64,000 nucleotides of DNA from Tridacna crocea (GCA_943736015.1 OX031063.1:42486672-42550671); one strand, 5' to 3'. Counted from the first letter of the stretch, positions 22,495-33,833 are shown. The notes: generated by a model from the sequence alone, not told the origin. Translations and numbers: made by a program.

Positions 22495-22910
22495 GTTAGT
22501 TGTTTGGTTGACCGACTGGCTGGCTGGTTGGTTGGTGGGTTGGCTGGTTGGAAAGCTGGCTGGAAAGCTTGCTGGTTGGCTATCTGGCAGGCTATTGGGC
22601 TAGTTGACTGGTTGATTGATTTATTCGTTTGTTGTTGCTTCCTGTTTTTTTTCAGTTGAATGGTTAGTTGATCGGTTGATTCGACTGATAGTTAGTTGAT
22701 TGGTTAGTATGCTAGTTGTATGGTTGGTCAGTCTGTTCCTCGTTTGGTTTTTTTTTTTTTTAATTGGCTTGCTGGAAAGTTGGTTGGTTGACTGTCTAGC
22801 TGGCTGGTAGGTTGGTTGGTTGGTTGGTTGCTTGGTTGATTAATTGGTAGGTCGGTTGGTTTTGACCGTTCGTCCATCGGTTTGTTTGTTGGCTGGTTGT
22901 TTTATCTCGT
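22495..22910. repeat. Degenerate TTGG/CTGG simple repeat
   Basis: Long run of TTGGTTGG, CTGGCTGG and TTGATTGG words with a poly-T interruption near 22750. One strand is strongly GT-rich. Confidence 0.9.
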
Positions 22911-23154
22911 TGCTACAACACTGAGATTATTTCTTCGCTACGAGATAATTTTCGCGACGGTCCCTCCAGGGTATAAAAAAGACATAAATGCATGTCCTCT
23001 CGGTGCTATCGTACTTTTTCAGTTATACTGGAGTAAGTTTCGTAACCTTCATTCTGCTGAATTACCGTACCACAATGCAATACATTATACTTTCATGTTC
23101 CCCAGTTATATTATTACAAAAGCAGCCCGCAACGCGTGAAAAGGGCTTATTTGC

Positions 23155-23376
23155 TTAACCCATTACCACACAATCCCTACTTTTGACGCCCTTGAGAAAG
23201 ACGCCTTTAGAAAACATTGTGGGAAAAGGAGAAAATGCTGGTAACCAGCATTTTCTCCTTTTCCCACAATGTTTTCTACACTTCACAAATCAAATTTAAT
23301 ATTTTCAGTCACTTTTATTTTGTCGTCTGCAAATGCTTTCGATTTGGGCAAATCTAAAATTTTGTTAAAGAGTTAA
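23155..23376 (-). repeat. Family A MITE, first of a three-element array
   Basis: TTAACCCATTACCACACAATC to TTGTTAAAGAGTTAA; the closing TTAA is also the opening TTAA of the next copy. Confidence 0.95.
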
Positions 23377-23562
23377 CTTTTACCAAACAACAAAATTAAA
23401 TATAACTGAAGGAATTGATTTGGTTTATGATGGGGAAGAAAACATTGTGGGAAAAGGAGAAAATGCTGGTTATCAGAATTTTCTCCTTTTCCAACAATGT
23501 TTTCTGAAGGCTTCTTATACAGGGGTATTAAAAAAAATCGTAGTTGTGTGGTAAAGAGTTAA
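23373..23562 (+). repeat. Family A MITE, second of the array, shortened shoulder
   Basis: TTAACTTTTACCAAACAAC to GTGGTAAAGAGTTAA. About 35 bp of the long shoulder is missing; the hairpin has GGTTATCAGAATTT. Confidence 0.93.
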
Positions 23563-23846
23563 CTCATTACCAAACGACAAAAGTTTAGGACTGTCTAAAT
23601 CGAAAGCATAAATTTGCAGACGACAAAGTAAAGGTGACGCAAAATTTGAAATTGGTTTTGTGAAAGCATTTGCAGACGACAAAATAAAGGTGACTGAAAA
23701 TTTGAAATTTGTTTTGGGAAGGGTAGAAAACATTGTGGGAAAAGGAGAAAATGCTGGTTACCAGCATTTTCTCCTTTTCCCACAGTGTTTTCAAAAGGCT
23801 TCTTTCTCAGGGTCGTCAAAAGTAAGGATTGTGTTTTAATGGGTTA
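23559..23846 (+). repeat. Family A MITE, third of the array, with internal duplication
   Basis: TTAACTCATTACCAAACGAC to TTTTAATGGGTTAA. The shoulder AAAGCA...GCAGACGACAAA to TTGAAAT occurs twice, making this copy about 60 bp longer. Confidence 0.94.
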
Positions 23847-23847
23847 A

Positions 23848-24041
23848 AGTGTCGTCAAGGATCAGCCTTCGCAGTCTGCGTAGACTGATCCAAGACGACA
23901 ATTTACAACAAATTTAGATTTTGTCCTACAGCACAGTTTCGCAAAGCAAATAAATTATATACAGATGGAAAATGTCGTTTAGGCTAAATCTGCGCGGACT
24001 GCGTGGGCTGATCTGATGCGACACTTTACGCAAATGTCCGA
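23848..24041. repeat. Family F palindrome pair
   Basis: Left hairpin AGGATCAGCCTTCGCAG / CTGCGTAGACTGATCC. Right part GCGCGGACTGCGTGGGCTG, ending GCGACACTTTACGCAAATG. Begins two bases after the third array member. Confidence 0.8.
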
Positions 24042-24044
24042 AGT

Positions 24045-25184
24045 GGACACAGTATATCGTAAAATTAATGTAGAAGTTAGGCCTACTGTCAGAACCTTCT
24101 AACAACATTACAGAATTACAGACCCTTCCTTGGATATTTACAAAGCATCAATAACATCATAATCTGAACTATTAACCAAGCAGTTATAAAACAAGTAACT
24201 GAGAGCCACTTATAACTCCATGGTAACTGTCTGAAAAAGCTAGATGTCTATCTCTGTCTCTCTCTCTCGTTTAGTATGGTTTACAACATATATATATTGC
24301 TATTTCTATCCAATTACAGGTATTGTGATATTTTTACACATTTATGTAACTTTTACTGTATGCATTGCACAGATTAATATCCACATAAATATAATTTTAC
24401 AGGAAAATTAGGTGAGCGGTACTAACAGATTGACCGGAATTCGGTGACACGGATCTGCAAACTGATCTCGACCAATCTACAAACCTCTGGACATCACAGG
24501 TTGCTAACAGCAGGATGCAGGTTGATGGTTAAAGTTCCCTATTACGATCAGCAGTCAGATTTCGGGTCCACTCGTTATATAAACCGTAACCTCCAAGATG
24601 AACCATATTTTATGAGCTACGCTTTGGTAAAAGAAGCACATGGCAATCTTCGTGATTCAGTATATACCAAGTCGTCACATAATTATAGATCCATAGAAAT
24701 TACACCAACTATTGTGTTGAACTGCTGACTGGGTCATGGGGTAGTACGGTCTTTTGACATGCTTAAAGCTTACTTATAGCAAAGAGTTTTGGCTAAGTTC
24801 AGCCTGCGAGAAGTGCACAGGCCCTTATGAATCGATACGTTATGTAAATGCAGTAAACTATCCCCCTACGTAAGGCTATGCCTCATAATTATACTATGCT
24901 TTGCCCGGAATATTATTATTGTATGAAAATTATACCTGATACCTGATGTAAACTGCTCGCTTGCACGGCTACTAGTGCACCTGTCTATTCATTCCATCGC
25001 GATTCTTTCCAAACGGTCCGCGTTAATGCCGATTTTGTAACGGCACCGAGGTTTGCCGAATGGGAGGGATCAAAGCACTAGTGGGATACGATCGAGGTTT
25101 GCAGTCCCCAATAATCACCTCGAGGCTATCGGAACTCGGCGAACATTCACATTAGAAACAGGCAAAAAATAAAACCGAAAGGTT
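24045..25184. other. Mostly anonymous DNA
   Basis: A short CT-rich run lies near 24249-24270 and a weak family F-like segment near 24790-24850. The frame at 24444-24728 is treated separately. Confidence 0.45.
24429..24728 (+). other. Open frame of uncertain status
   Basis: A frame open from about 24444 to a TGA at 24726-24728, preceded by a possible acceptor CTAACAG. It has no ATG at its start, no recognisable domain, and its phase does not fit the candidate exon at 16357-16474. It includes a stretch resembling the GATC-type palindrome (CAGTCAGATTTCGGGTCCAC). More likely non-coding. Confidence 0.15.
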
Positions 25185-25345
25185 ATTACCCATTTATTAT
25201 AATCTTTATCCATATGAATCCTAGCATTGATGACCTTGAGAGAGAACGTGTTTGGAGACTTCTGAAAATATTGTGGGAGAAGATGAAAATACTGGTTACC
25301 AGCATTTTCTCCTTTTTCCCACAATGTTTGATTTTCCCCTACCAG
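25185..25345 (-). repeat. Family A MITE, eroded
   Basis: ACTGGTTACCAGCATTTTCT centre survives; ends are degraded. Confidence 0.6.
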
Positions 25346-26285
25346 AGAATTTCAAGTCATCTGCATTGAATTTAAATTTCTCGTCCGTAATTACATGTTT
25401 TAAGGAAAAATCAACAATGTTTGTTGTGTTGGAAACGGTTAAGTTACGTTTCGTAAGTCTATTCTATTTTGGTTGAGAAGTTCGTTTACCCTCCTCTGTT
25501 TACGAATCGTCGAACTAATCAGTACCTCCTGTTATTAAGTTACGTTTGTAAGAAAATCCTTCTGAAAAAAAAGACAATCAACTTCATAAAGGCTTCAAAT
25601 GCATGCAGGCCTGTCAAAATGTTGCGGCAAAAGGAGAAAATGCTAGCTCAATACATGCATAATCAAATTATCCCTACACCCTGAGTTTTCAAACGCATTC
25701 GACTGAAAACTAGAAAAGTCGTCTACAGGAACAATGACCGTATGCATGAATAAATTCTTACCCGTCCATACACCGACTAGAGTCAAAAATATCGTGGCAA
25801 GTGAAGAAATTGCTTGTAATAATTCAACAAACATTTTGCCACAACGTCTTTGAAAGCAGTGGACTGAAGGACAAAAAGGGTCGTCTATAGGAGCAGGGAT
25901 CGCACGTCGTATTCTTGTTGAGGGAAACTAACTCTCCTTCCGAACTTTCAAGCTTAGAAAAAAAATCTATATCAGTGTAGATCTGCAGTCTGATCTCCAT
26001 CTGCATCGTCTGCAAAATGTGAGTCGCGCTTCAGAGCCAAAGGGTTAATTAAAAGAGAAACAAATAGCAGTTTCATAACTACAGTGAAAAATCAATATTT
26101 TTATTTCTTTTCTTAATCAATAACTCGTTGTCTTCTAGGCCCATGATGAACCAAAGAATGCAATTATGTTCCTTGTGAATTTTGTTATACAAGCTGAATA
26201 TAATCAGACAAATATATACAGACATTAAAAACATACCGTCATGAGACGTTCATCTGACCACACAGATATTTTACAAAACACGTGG
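25346..26285. other. Anonymous DNA with a few repeat remnants
   Basis: A family A hairpin remnant at 25615-25642 (GGCAAAAGGAGAAAATGCTA) and a family E-like arm at 25975-26030. Nothing coding recognised. Confidence 0.45.
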
Positions 26286-27657
26286 AGGCTAGGTTTACAT
26301 CTATCCAACAGGCTAGGTTCAGATCTTACCAACAGGCTAGGTTTAGACCTTACCATGAAGGCTAGGTTTAGACCCTACCAACAGGCTAGGTTTAGACCTT
26401 ACCATGAAGGCTAGGTTTCGACCTTACCAACAGGCTAGGTTTAGACCTTATACCAACAGGCTAGGTTTAGACCTTATACCAACAGGCTAGGTTTAGACCT
26501 TACCATAAAGGCTAGGTTTAGACCCTACCAACAGGCTAGGTTTAGGCATTACCATGAAGGCTAGGTTTAGACCCTACCAACAGGCTAGGTTTAGACCCTA
26601 CCAACAGGCTAGGTTTAGATATTACCATGAAGGCTAGGTTTAGACCTTACCATGAAGGCTAGGTTTAGACCCTACCAACAGGCTAGGTTTAGACATTACC
26701 ATGAAGGCTAGGTTTAGACCTTACCATGAAGGCTAGGTTTAGACCTTACCATAAAGACTAGGTTTAGACCTTACCATGAAGGCTAGGTTTAGACCTTACC
26801 AACAGGCTAGGTTTAGACATTACCAACAGCCTAGGTTTAGACATTACCATGAAGGCTAGGTTTAGACCTTACCGACAGGCTACGTTTAGACATTACCATG
26901 AAGGCTAGGTTTAGACCTTACCATGAAGGCTAGGTTTAGACATTACCAACAGGCTAGGTTTAGACATTACCATGAAGGCTAGGTTTAGACATTACCAACA
27001 GGCTAGGTTTAGACATTACCATGAAGGCTAGGTTTAGACATTACCAACAGGCTAGGTTTAGACCTTACCAACAGGCTAGGTTTAGACCTTACCATGAAGG
27101 CTAGGTTTAGACCTTACCAACAGGCTAGGTTTAGACATTACCATGAAAGCTAGGTTTAGACCTTACCAACAGGCTAGGTTTAGACCTTACCAACAGGCTA
27201 GGTTTAGACATTACCACGAAGGCTAGGTTTAGACCTTACCATGAAGGCTAGGTTTAGACCTTACCAACAGGCTAGGTTTAGACATTACCACGAAAGCTAG
27301 GTTTAGACCTTACCAACAGGCTAGGTTTAGACATTACCATGAAGGCTAGGTTTAGACCTTACCATGAAGGCTAGGTTTAGACATTACCAACAGGCTAGGT
27401 TTAGACCTTACCAACAGGCTAGGTTTAGACCTTACCATGAAGGCTAGGTTTAGACCTTACCATGAAGGCAGGTTTAGACATTACCATAAAGACTGAGTTT
27501 CGACCTAACTATATACGCTGTGTTAAGACCTTACTTTAAAGGCTAGATTTAGACCTTTCTATAAAGGGTAGGTTTAAACTGTACCATTAAGGCTAAGTTT
27601 ATACTGTACCATAATAGCTTGGTTTAGACCCTACCATAAAGGCTAGGTTTAGACTGA
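26286..27657. repeat. Minisatellite, 24-25-bp units, about 1.37 kb
   Basis: Units share GGCTAGGTTTAGACCTTACC followed by one of two endings: AACA (24-bp unit) or ATGAA (25-bp unit). Roughly fifty units by eye; those from about 27480 on are degenerate. The two unit types are interspersed irregularly. Not telomeric (no TTAGGG) and no open frame through it. Confidence 0.97.
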
Positions 27658-27682
27658 ACTAGGACAAGAATATTACAGAAAC

Positions 27683-28007
27683 AAACTAGAGCTGTCACTG
27701 AATGTGACTTAATACCCCCACCAGAGCTTTGACAGAAAAAAAGTGTCAAGTTCAAGGGAAGATAATTCCTCAACCAGGAAGAGTTGACACTTGAAAATTG
27801 CGTCTTGCAAATCTTCAATATATGATCAGTAGCCTACATGTGCAAAGTTTCAATACAATTTAAGGAAAACTGTAGGAGGAGTTTGTAACGCAAAATTACT
27901 AGTATTTTGTACACAGACGGACACACGGACTGACGGACACACGGACGGACACACAGGCCGATTCCAGTATACCCCCGAAAACATTCGTTTTGCATGAGTA
28001 TAATTAA
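27683..28007. repeat. Family H element, long form
   Basis: AAACTAGAGCTGTCACTG start, GGACACACGGAC repeats at about 27917-27953, then ATACCCCCGAAAACATTCG and a TATAATTAA end. Confidence 0.85.
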
Positions 28008-28009
28008 CG

Positions 28010-28619
28010 TAATTCTTGGGTTATACAATCGATTAATTAATGTCAAAAAGCGGCTGAGTTTCAGTTCACGTAATCCTTTGACATACAGAAAATGTACCAA
28101 GTCGAAACTTTTTTGCAGATACATTAATTAAACTCCCTTTTCACAAAGGATGGCTCATACACAGCTTGCTGGTACCACGCAACCATCAGAGACTGAACCG
28201 GAAGTTCTTGATTACAAAATCAAAGTCTCAAGCATCAGGACAAGAAAAACACAAAAGCTGAGAAACAAGTCAGACAAGCCAGACTCTTTATGGTGTAATT
28301 TGTTTTATTACGGATGTTAATTCACGTGGTGCTTAGCAGAACTCAGAGGTCATTTTTCTGACAATTTATATTTTGATCATATTTTCGGGATGTACAACTT
28401 AAGATCAGACTTAAATAAACGCACAATCTGATCTTTGAGCTACATAATACTCTACTTTGTGAAAAAAAAATCTGGATAATTGTCCTTGAAATTAAAGGGT
28501 TTTTTTTTTTTTGTCTTATTTCCAGTGATGGAAATGCCCATTTTATATAGGGAGTTAAAAGGCAGGTATTTGCAGCAATAACGTTACAATCGTTCCATAA
28601 AGGCAATCTGTACACGTAC
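28010..28619. other. Anonymous DNA with one family E arm
   Basis: 28395-28455 has TTAAGATCAGACTTAAATAA and CACAATCTGATCTTTGAGC. Otherwise nothing seen. Confidence 0.45.
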
Positions 28620-28848
28620 TTAACCCATTACCACACAATCCCTACTTCTGACACCCCTGAGAAAGAAGCCTTCTGAAAACACTATGGGAAAAGGAGAAAA
28701 TGCTGGAAACCAGCATTTTCTCCTTTTCCCACAGTGTTTTCTACCCTTCCCAGAATAAATTTCTATTTTTAGTCACCTTTATTTTTGTTGTCTGCAAATG
28801 CTACCAATTTGGACCAGTCTAAAATTTCCTCGTGTGGTAAAGAGTTAA
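28620..28848 (-). repeat. Family A foldback MITE, full length
   Basis: TTAACCCATTACCACACAATC to GTGTGGTAAAGAGTTAA. The centre reads GCTGGAAACCAGC. Confidence 0.95.
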
Positions 28849-29040
28849 CCATGGTGCAATGTGAATCATGTCGACGTAACAAAAAGTCATTTGTAAAAAT
28901 GACGGACTTGCAGACTAAAGTAATGGCTGCTATAACTGAAATACATGTACAAATACATGTAGTTCAAGCATATTTTTTTTTTCAATGAAAAAGAAGCAGC
29001 ATATAGGTATTTTTCAGGGTTTTTGCCACTAAAGTTTTAA

Positions 29041-29150
29041 TTAACTCTTTATCAATTAACGACAAACCTTAGGCTTTTCCCAATTGAAAGCATTTGTATG
29101 CGACAAACCAAATATGTCTTAAAATTTAAATGGTGTAAATTGTCTATGAT
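29041..29150 (+). repeat. Family A left-half fragment
   Basis: TTAACTCTTTATCAATTAACG, then the shoulder AATTGAAAGCATTTGTATGC; stops before the hairpin. Confidence 0.65.
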
Positions 29151-29152
29151 GT

Positions 29153-29382
29153 ATAAACCCTTTCCAAAACGGCAAATTTTGGACCAGACCAAATTTAAAG
29201 CATTTTGCAGATGACATATTAACAGTTGCTAAGAGTATGAATTTTCTATATAATAGCGTAGAAAACATTGTGGGAAAAGGAGAAAATGCTGGTTACCAGC
29301 ATTTTCTCCTTTTCCCACAATGTTTTCAAAAGGCTTCTATTCCTGACCCGTAGAAACCAGGGATTGTTTGGGAAAGGGTTAA
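29153..29382 (+). repeat. Family A MITE, subtype 2, full length
   Basis: TAAACCCTTTCCAAAACGGC to TTTGGGAAAGGGTTAA. Shoulder with GATGACATATTAACAGTTGC and CTATATAATAG typifies the subtype. Confidence 0.93.
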
Positions 29383-29389
29383 AAAAAGA

Positions 29390-29560
29390 ATTGTCGTAAA
29401 AGGAGAAAATTCTGGTGACCAGCGTTTTCTCCTTTTCCCACCATATTTTTAAAGGAAGAAAATGCTGAATACCAGCATTATCTCCTTTTCCCTCTTTGTT
29501 TTCAAAAGCCTTCTTTGTCAGGGTGGCGTGTAGTCAGGATTGTTAAGAAAAGTGTTAAAG
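29390..29560 (+). repeat. Two successive family A hairpin remnants
   Basis: AATTCTGGTGACCAGCGTTT and AATGCTGAATACCAGCATTA occur about 65 bp apart; a right shoulder (AGCCTTCTTTGTCAGGGTGG) follows. Confidence 0.65.
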
Positions 29561-29654
29561 AGATAGTCGTCTGCTTTTAAGTCTATGGAGAGAATGGCTG
29601 ACTCATACCACGGATTTCCATGACAGCACGGTGATCTACATGCAGAGAACAACT

Positions 29655-30149
29655 TTAACTCTCAGGATTTACGATTTATCCAGACGACAGAATTCTAGAC
29701 TCGTCCATATTCAAAGCAATAGCAGACGACAAACAAAATACGTCTACAATGGTAGAAAATGTCCACGAAAAATGTGTAAATCCTGATAACAAACATTTTC
29801 TCCTTTTGCAAGAGCCACCTTCTTTTTAAAGGCCCCCTTTTCCATGGCGGTCGCTAACGGTAAAGGGATATTTATATAAGGTTATCCAACCTATAGTGTA
29901 CTTTATGTTGACATCTGTGCTTGTCTGTACATTGAAAACTCTTCACCACCCGACAAAATTTTGTACTCATCCAAAGAATTTGCAGACGACAAATTCAGTG
30001 AGGCTCAGTTGGGGAAATTTGTCTTTGAAAATATATATATCTAAAACGTTATGGGAAAACAGAGAAAATGCTGGTTTCCAGCATTTTCTCTTTTTCCCCA
30101 CAATGTTTTTGAATTCAATTTCCCACGGGATTATTCGGGAAAGGGTTAA
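29655..30149 (+). repeat. Two diverged family A copies
   Basis: 29655-29870 is eroded. 29936-30149 keeps TCTTCACCACCCGACAAAAT, a hairpin AATGCTGGTTTCCAGCATT and GGGAAAGGGTTAA. Confidence 0.7.
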
Positions 30150-30354
30150 AGGTCATTCCATGATTATGAAGCCAAACAGATTCCAATTTAGTCGTAGTAG
30201 GGTGAGGAGTGTTCTAATAATTATAAGTTGGAAGTTCAAACCTGGGTCATACAGCAACCTTTGGGAGAGTGCACGATCGTGAAAAATATTTGATAAATAT
30301 AACTTTTTTTCTTAGCTTAGCTGCTTGGAACTACTAGGCTCACATTTGCTGACA

Positions 30355-30424
30355 GTGCCGATCAAGATCGGACTGCAAGAAACTGCACTAAATCGGCAGT
30401 CTGATCTTGAATCTACACAGTGCA
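30355..30424. repeat. Family E palindrome
   Basis: CGATCAAGATCGGACTGCA / GGCAGTCTGATCTTGAATC, then TACACAGTGC; directly precedes a family A copy. Confidence 0.75.
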
Positions 30425-30433
30425 TATATACCG

Positions 30434-30663
30434 ATTACCTCTTTACCAAACGACAAAATTTTAGACTGGTCCAAACTGAAAGCATCTTCAGACGACACAA
30501 TGAAAGTTAATGAAAATTTGGAACTTGTTTTGGGAAGGATAGAAAACCTTGTTGGAAAAGGAGAAAATGCTGGTTACCAGCATTTTCTCCTTTTCCAACA
30601 ATGTTTTCAAAAGGCTTCTCTCCAAGGGTCGTTGAAAGTCGGGATTGAGTGGTAAAGGGTTAA
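30434..30663 (+). repeat. Family A foldback MITE with matched arm change
   Basis: TTACCTCTTTACCAAACGAC to GTGGTAAAGGGTTAA. GTTGGAAAAGG and CCTTTTCCAAC vary together in the two arms. Confidence 0.94.
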
Positions 30664-30689
30664 ATAACCAGCGGAATGGTGTTGAAAGC

Positions 30690-31085
30690 TGTATGAACTA
30701 CCAACTTCCATCAACCAATTCTTTCAATCAACTTAGCATGCCACGGTAATAGACTCGTGATCTGGAGGCCTCGCCGGATCCACCGAGTATTTCGAGAGTG
30801 TCCATTGTCCGTGGACAAGACACCAACTTCACAGCCCTACCCTAGGTAGTAGTGACAGCTAGTACAGATAACTGTCCCCAAAGGCGATGTGACTTTTCAA
30901 CTGGTCGCCTCTGGTACGGTGTAAAGTAAATGTCCAAATACGAAAAAGGTCACCGGAGCGTCTCATTATCGAGACTAAGTGACAGCTAGGAAATATATGT
31001 ATACATGATTGAATACGTGAACTGTGGCCGTGAAATGACTGAAATAACGTCGAAAGTGGCGTAAAACACCATTCATTCAATCACA
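30690..31085 (+). repeat. SINE with conserved 3' domain
   Basis: The 3' part (GTGAAATGACTGAAATAACG, GTGGCGTAAAACACC) ends in CATTCATTCA and matches the reverse-strand SINE tails at 32655-32720 and 12244-12302. The 5' limit is uncertain. Confidence 0.65.
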
Positions 31086-31392
31086 GGAAATTGACATTAT
31101 TCAATCAAAACATATGAAATATTAAAAAAATACCCTTCCCCCCACCCCACCCCCCAACAAATTTTGATGTAAAATCAGACTTGCCTACTTGTGACTGGTC
31201 CGCCTCCGAGGCTCACAAAAACTGCTTGCCGTCTTTTATACAGGCAGATGCCGCGCAATAAAACATACGAGGTGTAAAACCACGTCTTTTCAGTATCGTA
31301 TGAAGCCACAGTTAATGCACGGGGTTCTCATGGACTTAATCATGCACGTGCAGGACTGGCTAAAAGTCCAAGTAGTGAAATTGGTGTCTTCC

Positions 31393-31664
31393 CAGTTCGC
31401 CCAATTCCATTTCGCCCATTCCTATTTCGCCACACTTTTCTTCCCATTTCGCCCTTTGCCGTCTTGTCCCCTGCCCAATTTGCCCTTTTTCATTTTGCCC
31501 CATTGCCACCTCGCCCAATCATTTTTTCGCCGAATTACCGTTTCGCCCTTTTGCCAATTTACCCTTTGCCGATTCGCCCAATGCCATCTCGCCCCTTTAT
31601 CATTTCGCCCCTTCACCACTTCGCCCAATGCCATTTTGCCCAGTTATCAGCTCGCCCCATTGAT
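31393..31664 (+). repeat. TTCGCCC short-period array
   Basis: About 15-18 imperfect units of roughly 15-18 bp around TTCGCCC, with CCATTTCGCCC and CAATTCCATTTCGCCC variants. Reads purely pyrimidine-rich; mirrored by 31832-32070. Confidence 0.92.
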
Positions 31665-31831
31665 GCACTGGACATACTTCAATGTCATCTTTGAGACCGC
31701 GGATTTCATCAAAAATCCTCTCCCCCACCCCTCGTGATCCAAATTGGTAAAGGAAACACTGTAACCAATATGCCCTCCTCACCTGTGATTTGTGCAGGCC
31801 ATAATAACCTTCAAAATAAGGTCCATAAATT

Positions 31832-32070
31832 GTGGGAAAAGGGCGAAATGGTCTTTGGGCGAAATAAGAAAGTTGGGCGAGATGGCTTCTGAGCCAAATG
31901 AAAAGTGGGCGAAAATGAATTTGGGCAAAACGGGAAAAGGGCAGGACAGATATTTGGCGAAATGGGAAAAGGGCGAAGTTGGGTAGGGCGAAAAAAGAAT
32001 GGGCATAAGGGGAAAATTCTGGCGAAATGGGAATGGACGAAATGGGATTGGGCGAACTGGGAATAAACCG
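31832..32070 (-). repeat. GGGCGAA array, inverted partner of 31393-31664
   Basis: Units GGGCGAAATGG, GGGCGAAATAAG and GGGCAAAACGGG repeat at 15-20 bp. Facing the upstream array across about 170 bp, it makes a large imperfect inverted repeat. Confidence 0.92.
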
Positions 32071-32392
32071 TGAAATTACCACATACTCCACCGTTTTGAA
32101 AAGCACCCATCGTATGTAGGGTCTATTAGTGAAGCACCATGCAGCAAATATTCAGCAACTGAGCTGCAAGCCAAAGTCTAAAAATGCGGCTTGTCATTAT
32201 TTCCAAGGCCAAGACAGACATTCTGGGGGATTTTTTACCCACTTTTCACAATGGTTCTCCAAACAAAATATTGATGTGGACCGACAGATAGTTGGTACGA
32301 GCAGGTTAAGAGACAAGGGAAATTTCACAGCTATAGTCTGCATCAATACTTTTGTAATCTGTATGTAATGTATAAAAGACCATTATGGGGCT

Positions 32393-32580
32393 TTAACCCT
32401 TTACCAAACAATCCCTGGTTTTTACGACCCAGAGGAAGACGCCTTATGAAAACATTGTGGGAAAAGGAGAAAATGCTGGTTACCAGCATTTTCTCCTTTT
32501 CACACAATGTTTTCCACTCGTCTAAAGTCAAGTTTCAGTATGGAATTTGGACTATTTCTAGTGAATGAAAAATTGGTCGT
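32393..32580 (-). repeat. Family A MITE, diverged 3' part
   Basis: TTAACCCTTTACCAAACAATC start with a near-perfect hairpin (right arm CCTTTTCACACAATG). The closing TTAA is not recognisable. Confidence 0.85.
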
Positions 32581-32654
32581 TACAAGTAACATCTTCTTTC
32601 ATGTACAATGACTACGGTAGTGATCCTGCTGTAAGGCGAATTGAACCCCTCTTC

Positions 32655-32955
32655 AATTTATTTATTGTATGGTGTTAATCGCCGTTTTCAACATTATTTC
32701 AGTTATATCGCAGCGGCCAGTGCTTCCTTAAATTGGAGTCTCTTTTACCAGTACTCCATACAATTTTCTTTCCAAGACAATGCCTGCTTTCCCAGAATAC
32801 CATAATCGAAACAGTGGTCAGCGGTGGAAGAGGAATTAATCCTGTCGCACTGATTATCTTCCATCCTCCGAAAATCATAGGCCAAGCCAGGAATCGGACC
32901 CACGACCCCTTTTTCTCAATACTTGCAAGCTACCGACTGAGCTAGCGGGGCTCGG
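32655..32955 (-). repeat. tRNA-derived SINE
   Basis: Reverse strand: head CCGCTAGCTCAGTCGGTAGC and GGGTCCGATTCCTGG, a body of about 200 bp, then tail GATATAACTGAAATAATGTT, GAAAACGGCGATTAACACC and ACAATAAATAAATT. Confidence 0.82.
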
Positions 32956-32990
32956 CTAAACTCGTCTTCATCAGGTTTCGACTTCAACTC

Positions 32991-33220
32991 TTAACCCATT
33001 ACCACACAATCCCTAATTTTGACGTCCCTGAAAATAGAAACCTTTAGAAAACATTGTGGGAAAAGGAGAAAATGCTGGTAACCAGCATTTTCTCCTTTTC
33101 CCACAATGTTTTCTACCCTTCACAAAACAAATTTCAAATTTTCAGTCACTTTTATTTTGTCGTCTGCAAATGTTTTCAATTTGGACAAACGTAAAATTTT
33201 GTCGTTTGTTAATGAGTTAA
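32991..33220 (-). repeat. Family A foldback MITE, full length
   Basis: TTAACCCATTACCACACAATC to TTGTTAATGAGTTAA; close to the family consensus. Confidence 0.96.
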
Positions 33221-33233
33221 GTAATCTTCCTGT

Positions 33234-33437
33234 CTACCAATTTGAAAGTATTTGCGTTTGCAAGACTTAAATTACATGTGACTTGCATTATGGATTTTTT
33301 TCCCTGAACGATAAGAAAAGATTGCGAGAAAGAAAGAAAGATTCTTGAATCCAGCATTTTCTCCCTTTCCCTCATAGTTTTGAAAGGGTTTCTTTATCGA
33401 GTCGAAAATAACACAGGATTGTTTGGTAATGAGTTAA
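33234..33437 (+). repeat. Family A MITE, eroded
   Basis: TTTGAAAGTATTTGCGTTTG shoulder and GTTTGGTAATGAGTTAA end; the hairpin is degraded. Confidence 0.65.
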
Positions 33438-33749
33438 TTTTATCAATTTTACCCCCATAAATTTTCGATCTTGTACCGGTGAATGTGTAAATAAGACAGT
33501 GAGAATTCTGTGGGAGAACTAAAGTTTGCCTCGTGACCGAATTCCTCATTCCTTAAGAATCTTGTTCATTTGTGATCAGCGTGCATTTCTGAGGTAACTT
33601 TCGTTCTACGCACCGACTCCCTCACCGCTGATTTCTAGAAAATTGTACTGATTGCAGCGTGAATCAAGAGGAAAACTTACCCCGAGTCTAATATAGGCAT
33701 AGTTTTCCATATTCACCGTCGAGGAAAATATCTTGTTTCACATGCCGTG

Positions 33750-33757
33750 TATATTTA
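33750..33757 (+). promoter_or_regulatory. Possible TATA box of the C1q-domain gene
   Basis: TATATTTA lies 77 bp before the C1q ATG, leaving room for a start site about 30 bp downstream and a short 5' UTR. No promoter assay is implied; AT-rich DNA makes such motifs common. Confidence 0.35.
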
Positions 33758-33833
33758 AAACGCCAAGTAGCCGAGTGCGCGCTTTCTTTTTCCGACAAAC
33801 CTTACAGCTTTGTTCTTAGTATCCATGTGAAAA

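Noticed and set aside
22882..23139. 85-residue hydrophobic frame
   Set aside because: Starts inside the TTGG simple repeat, with no splice signals or recognisable domain.
26286..27657. CRISPR-like array
   Set aside because: The units are contiguous with no unique spacers; it is a minisatellite in a eukaryotic genome.
26286..27657. Interstitial telomere repeat
   Set aside because: The TAGGTTTAGAC word resembles telomeric DNA only superficially; the period is 24-25 bp, not 6.
31300..32110. Long proline- and phenylalanine-rich frames
   Set aside because: They follow the TTCGCCC/GGGCGAA arrays, appear in several frames on both strands, and lack any domain.
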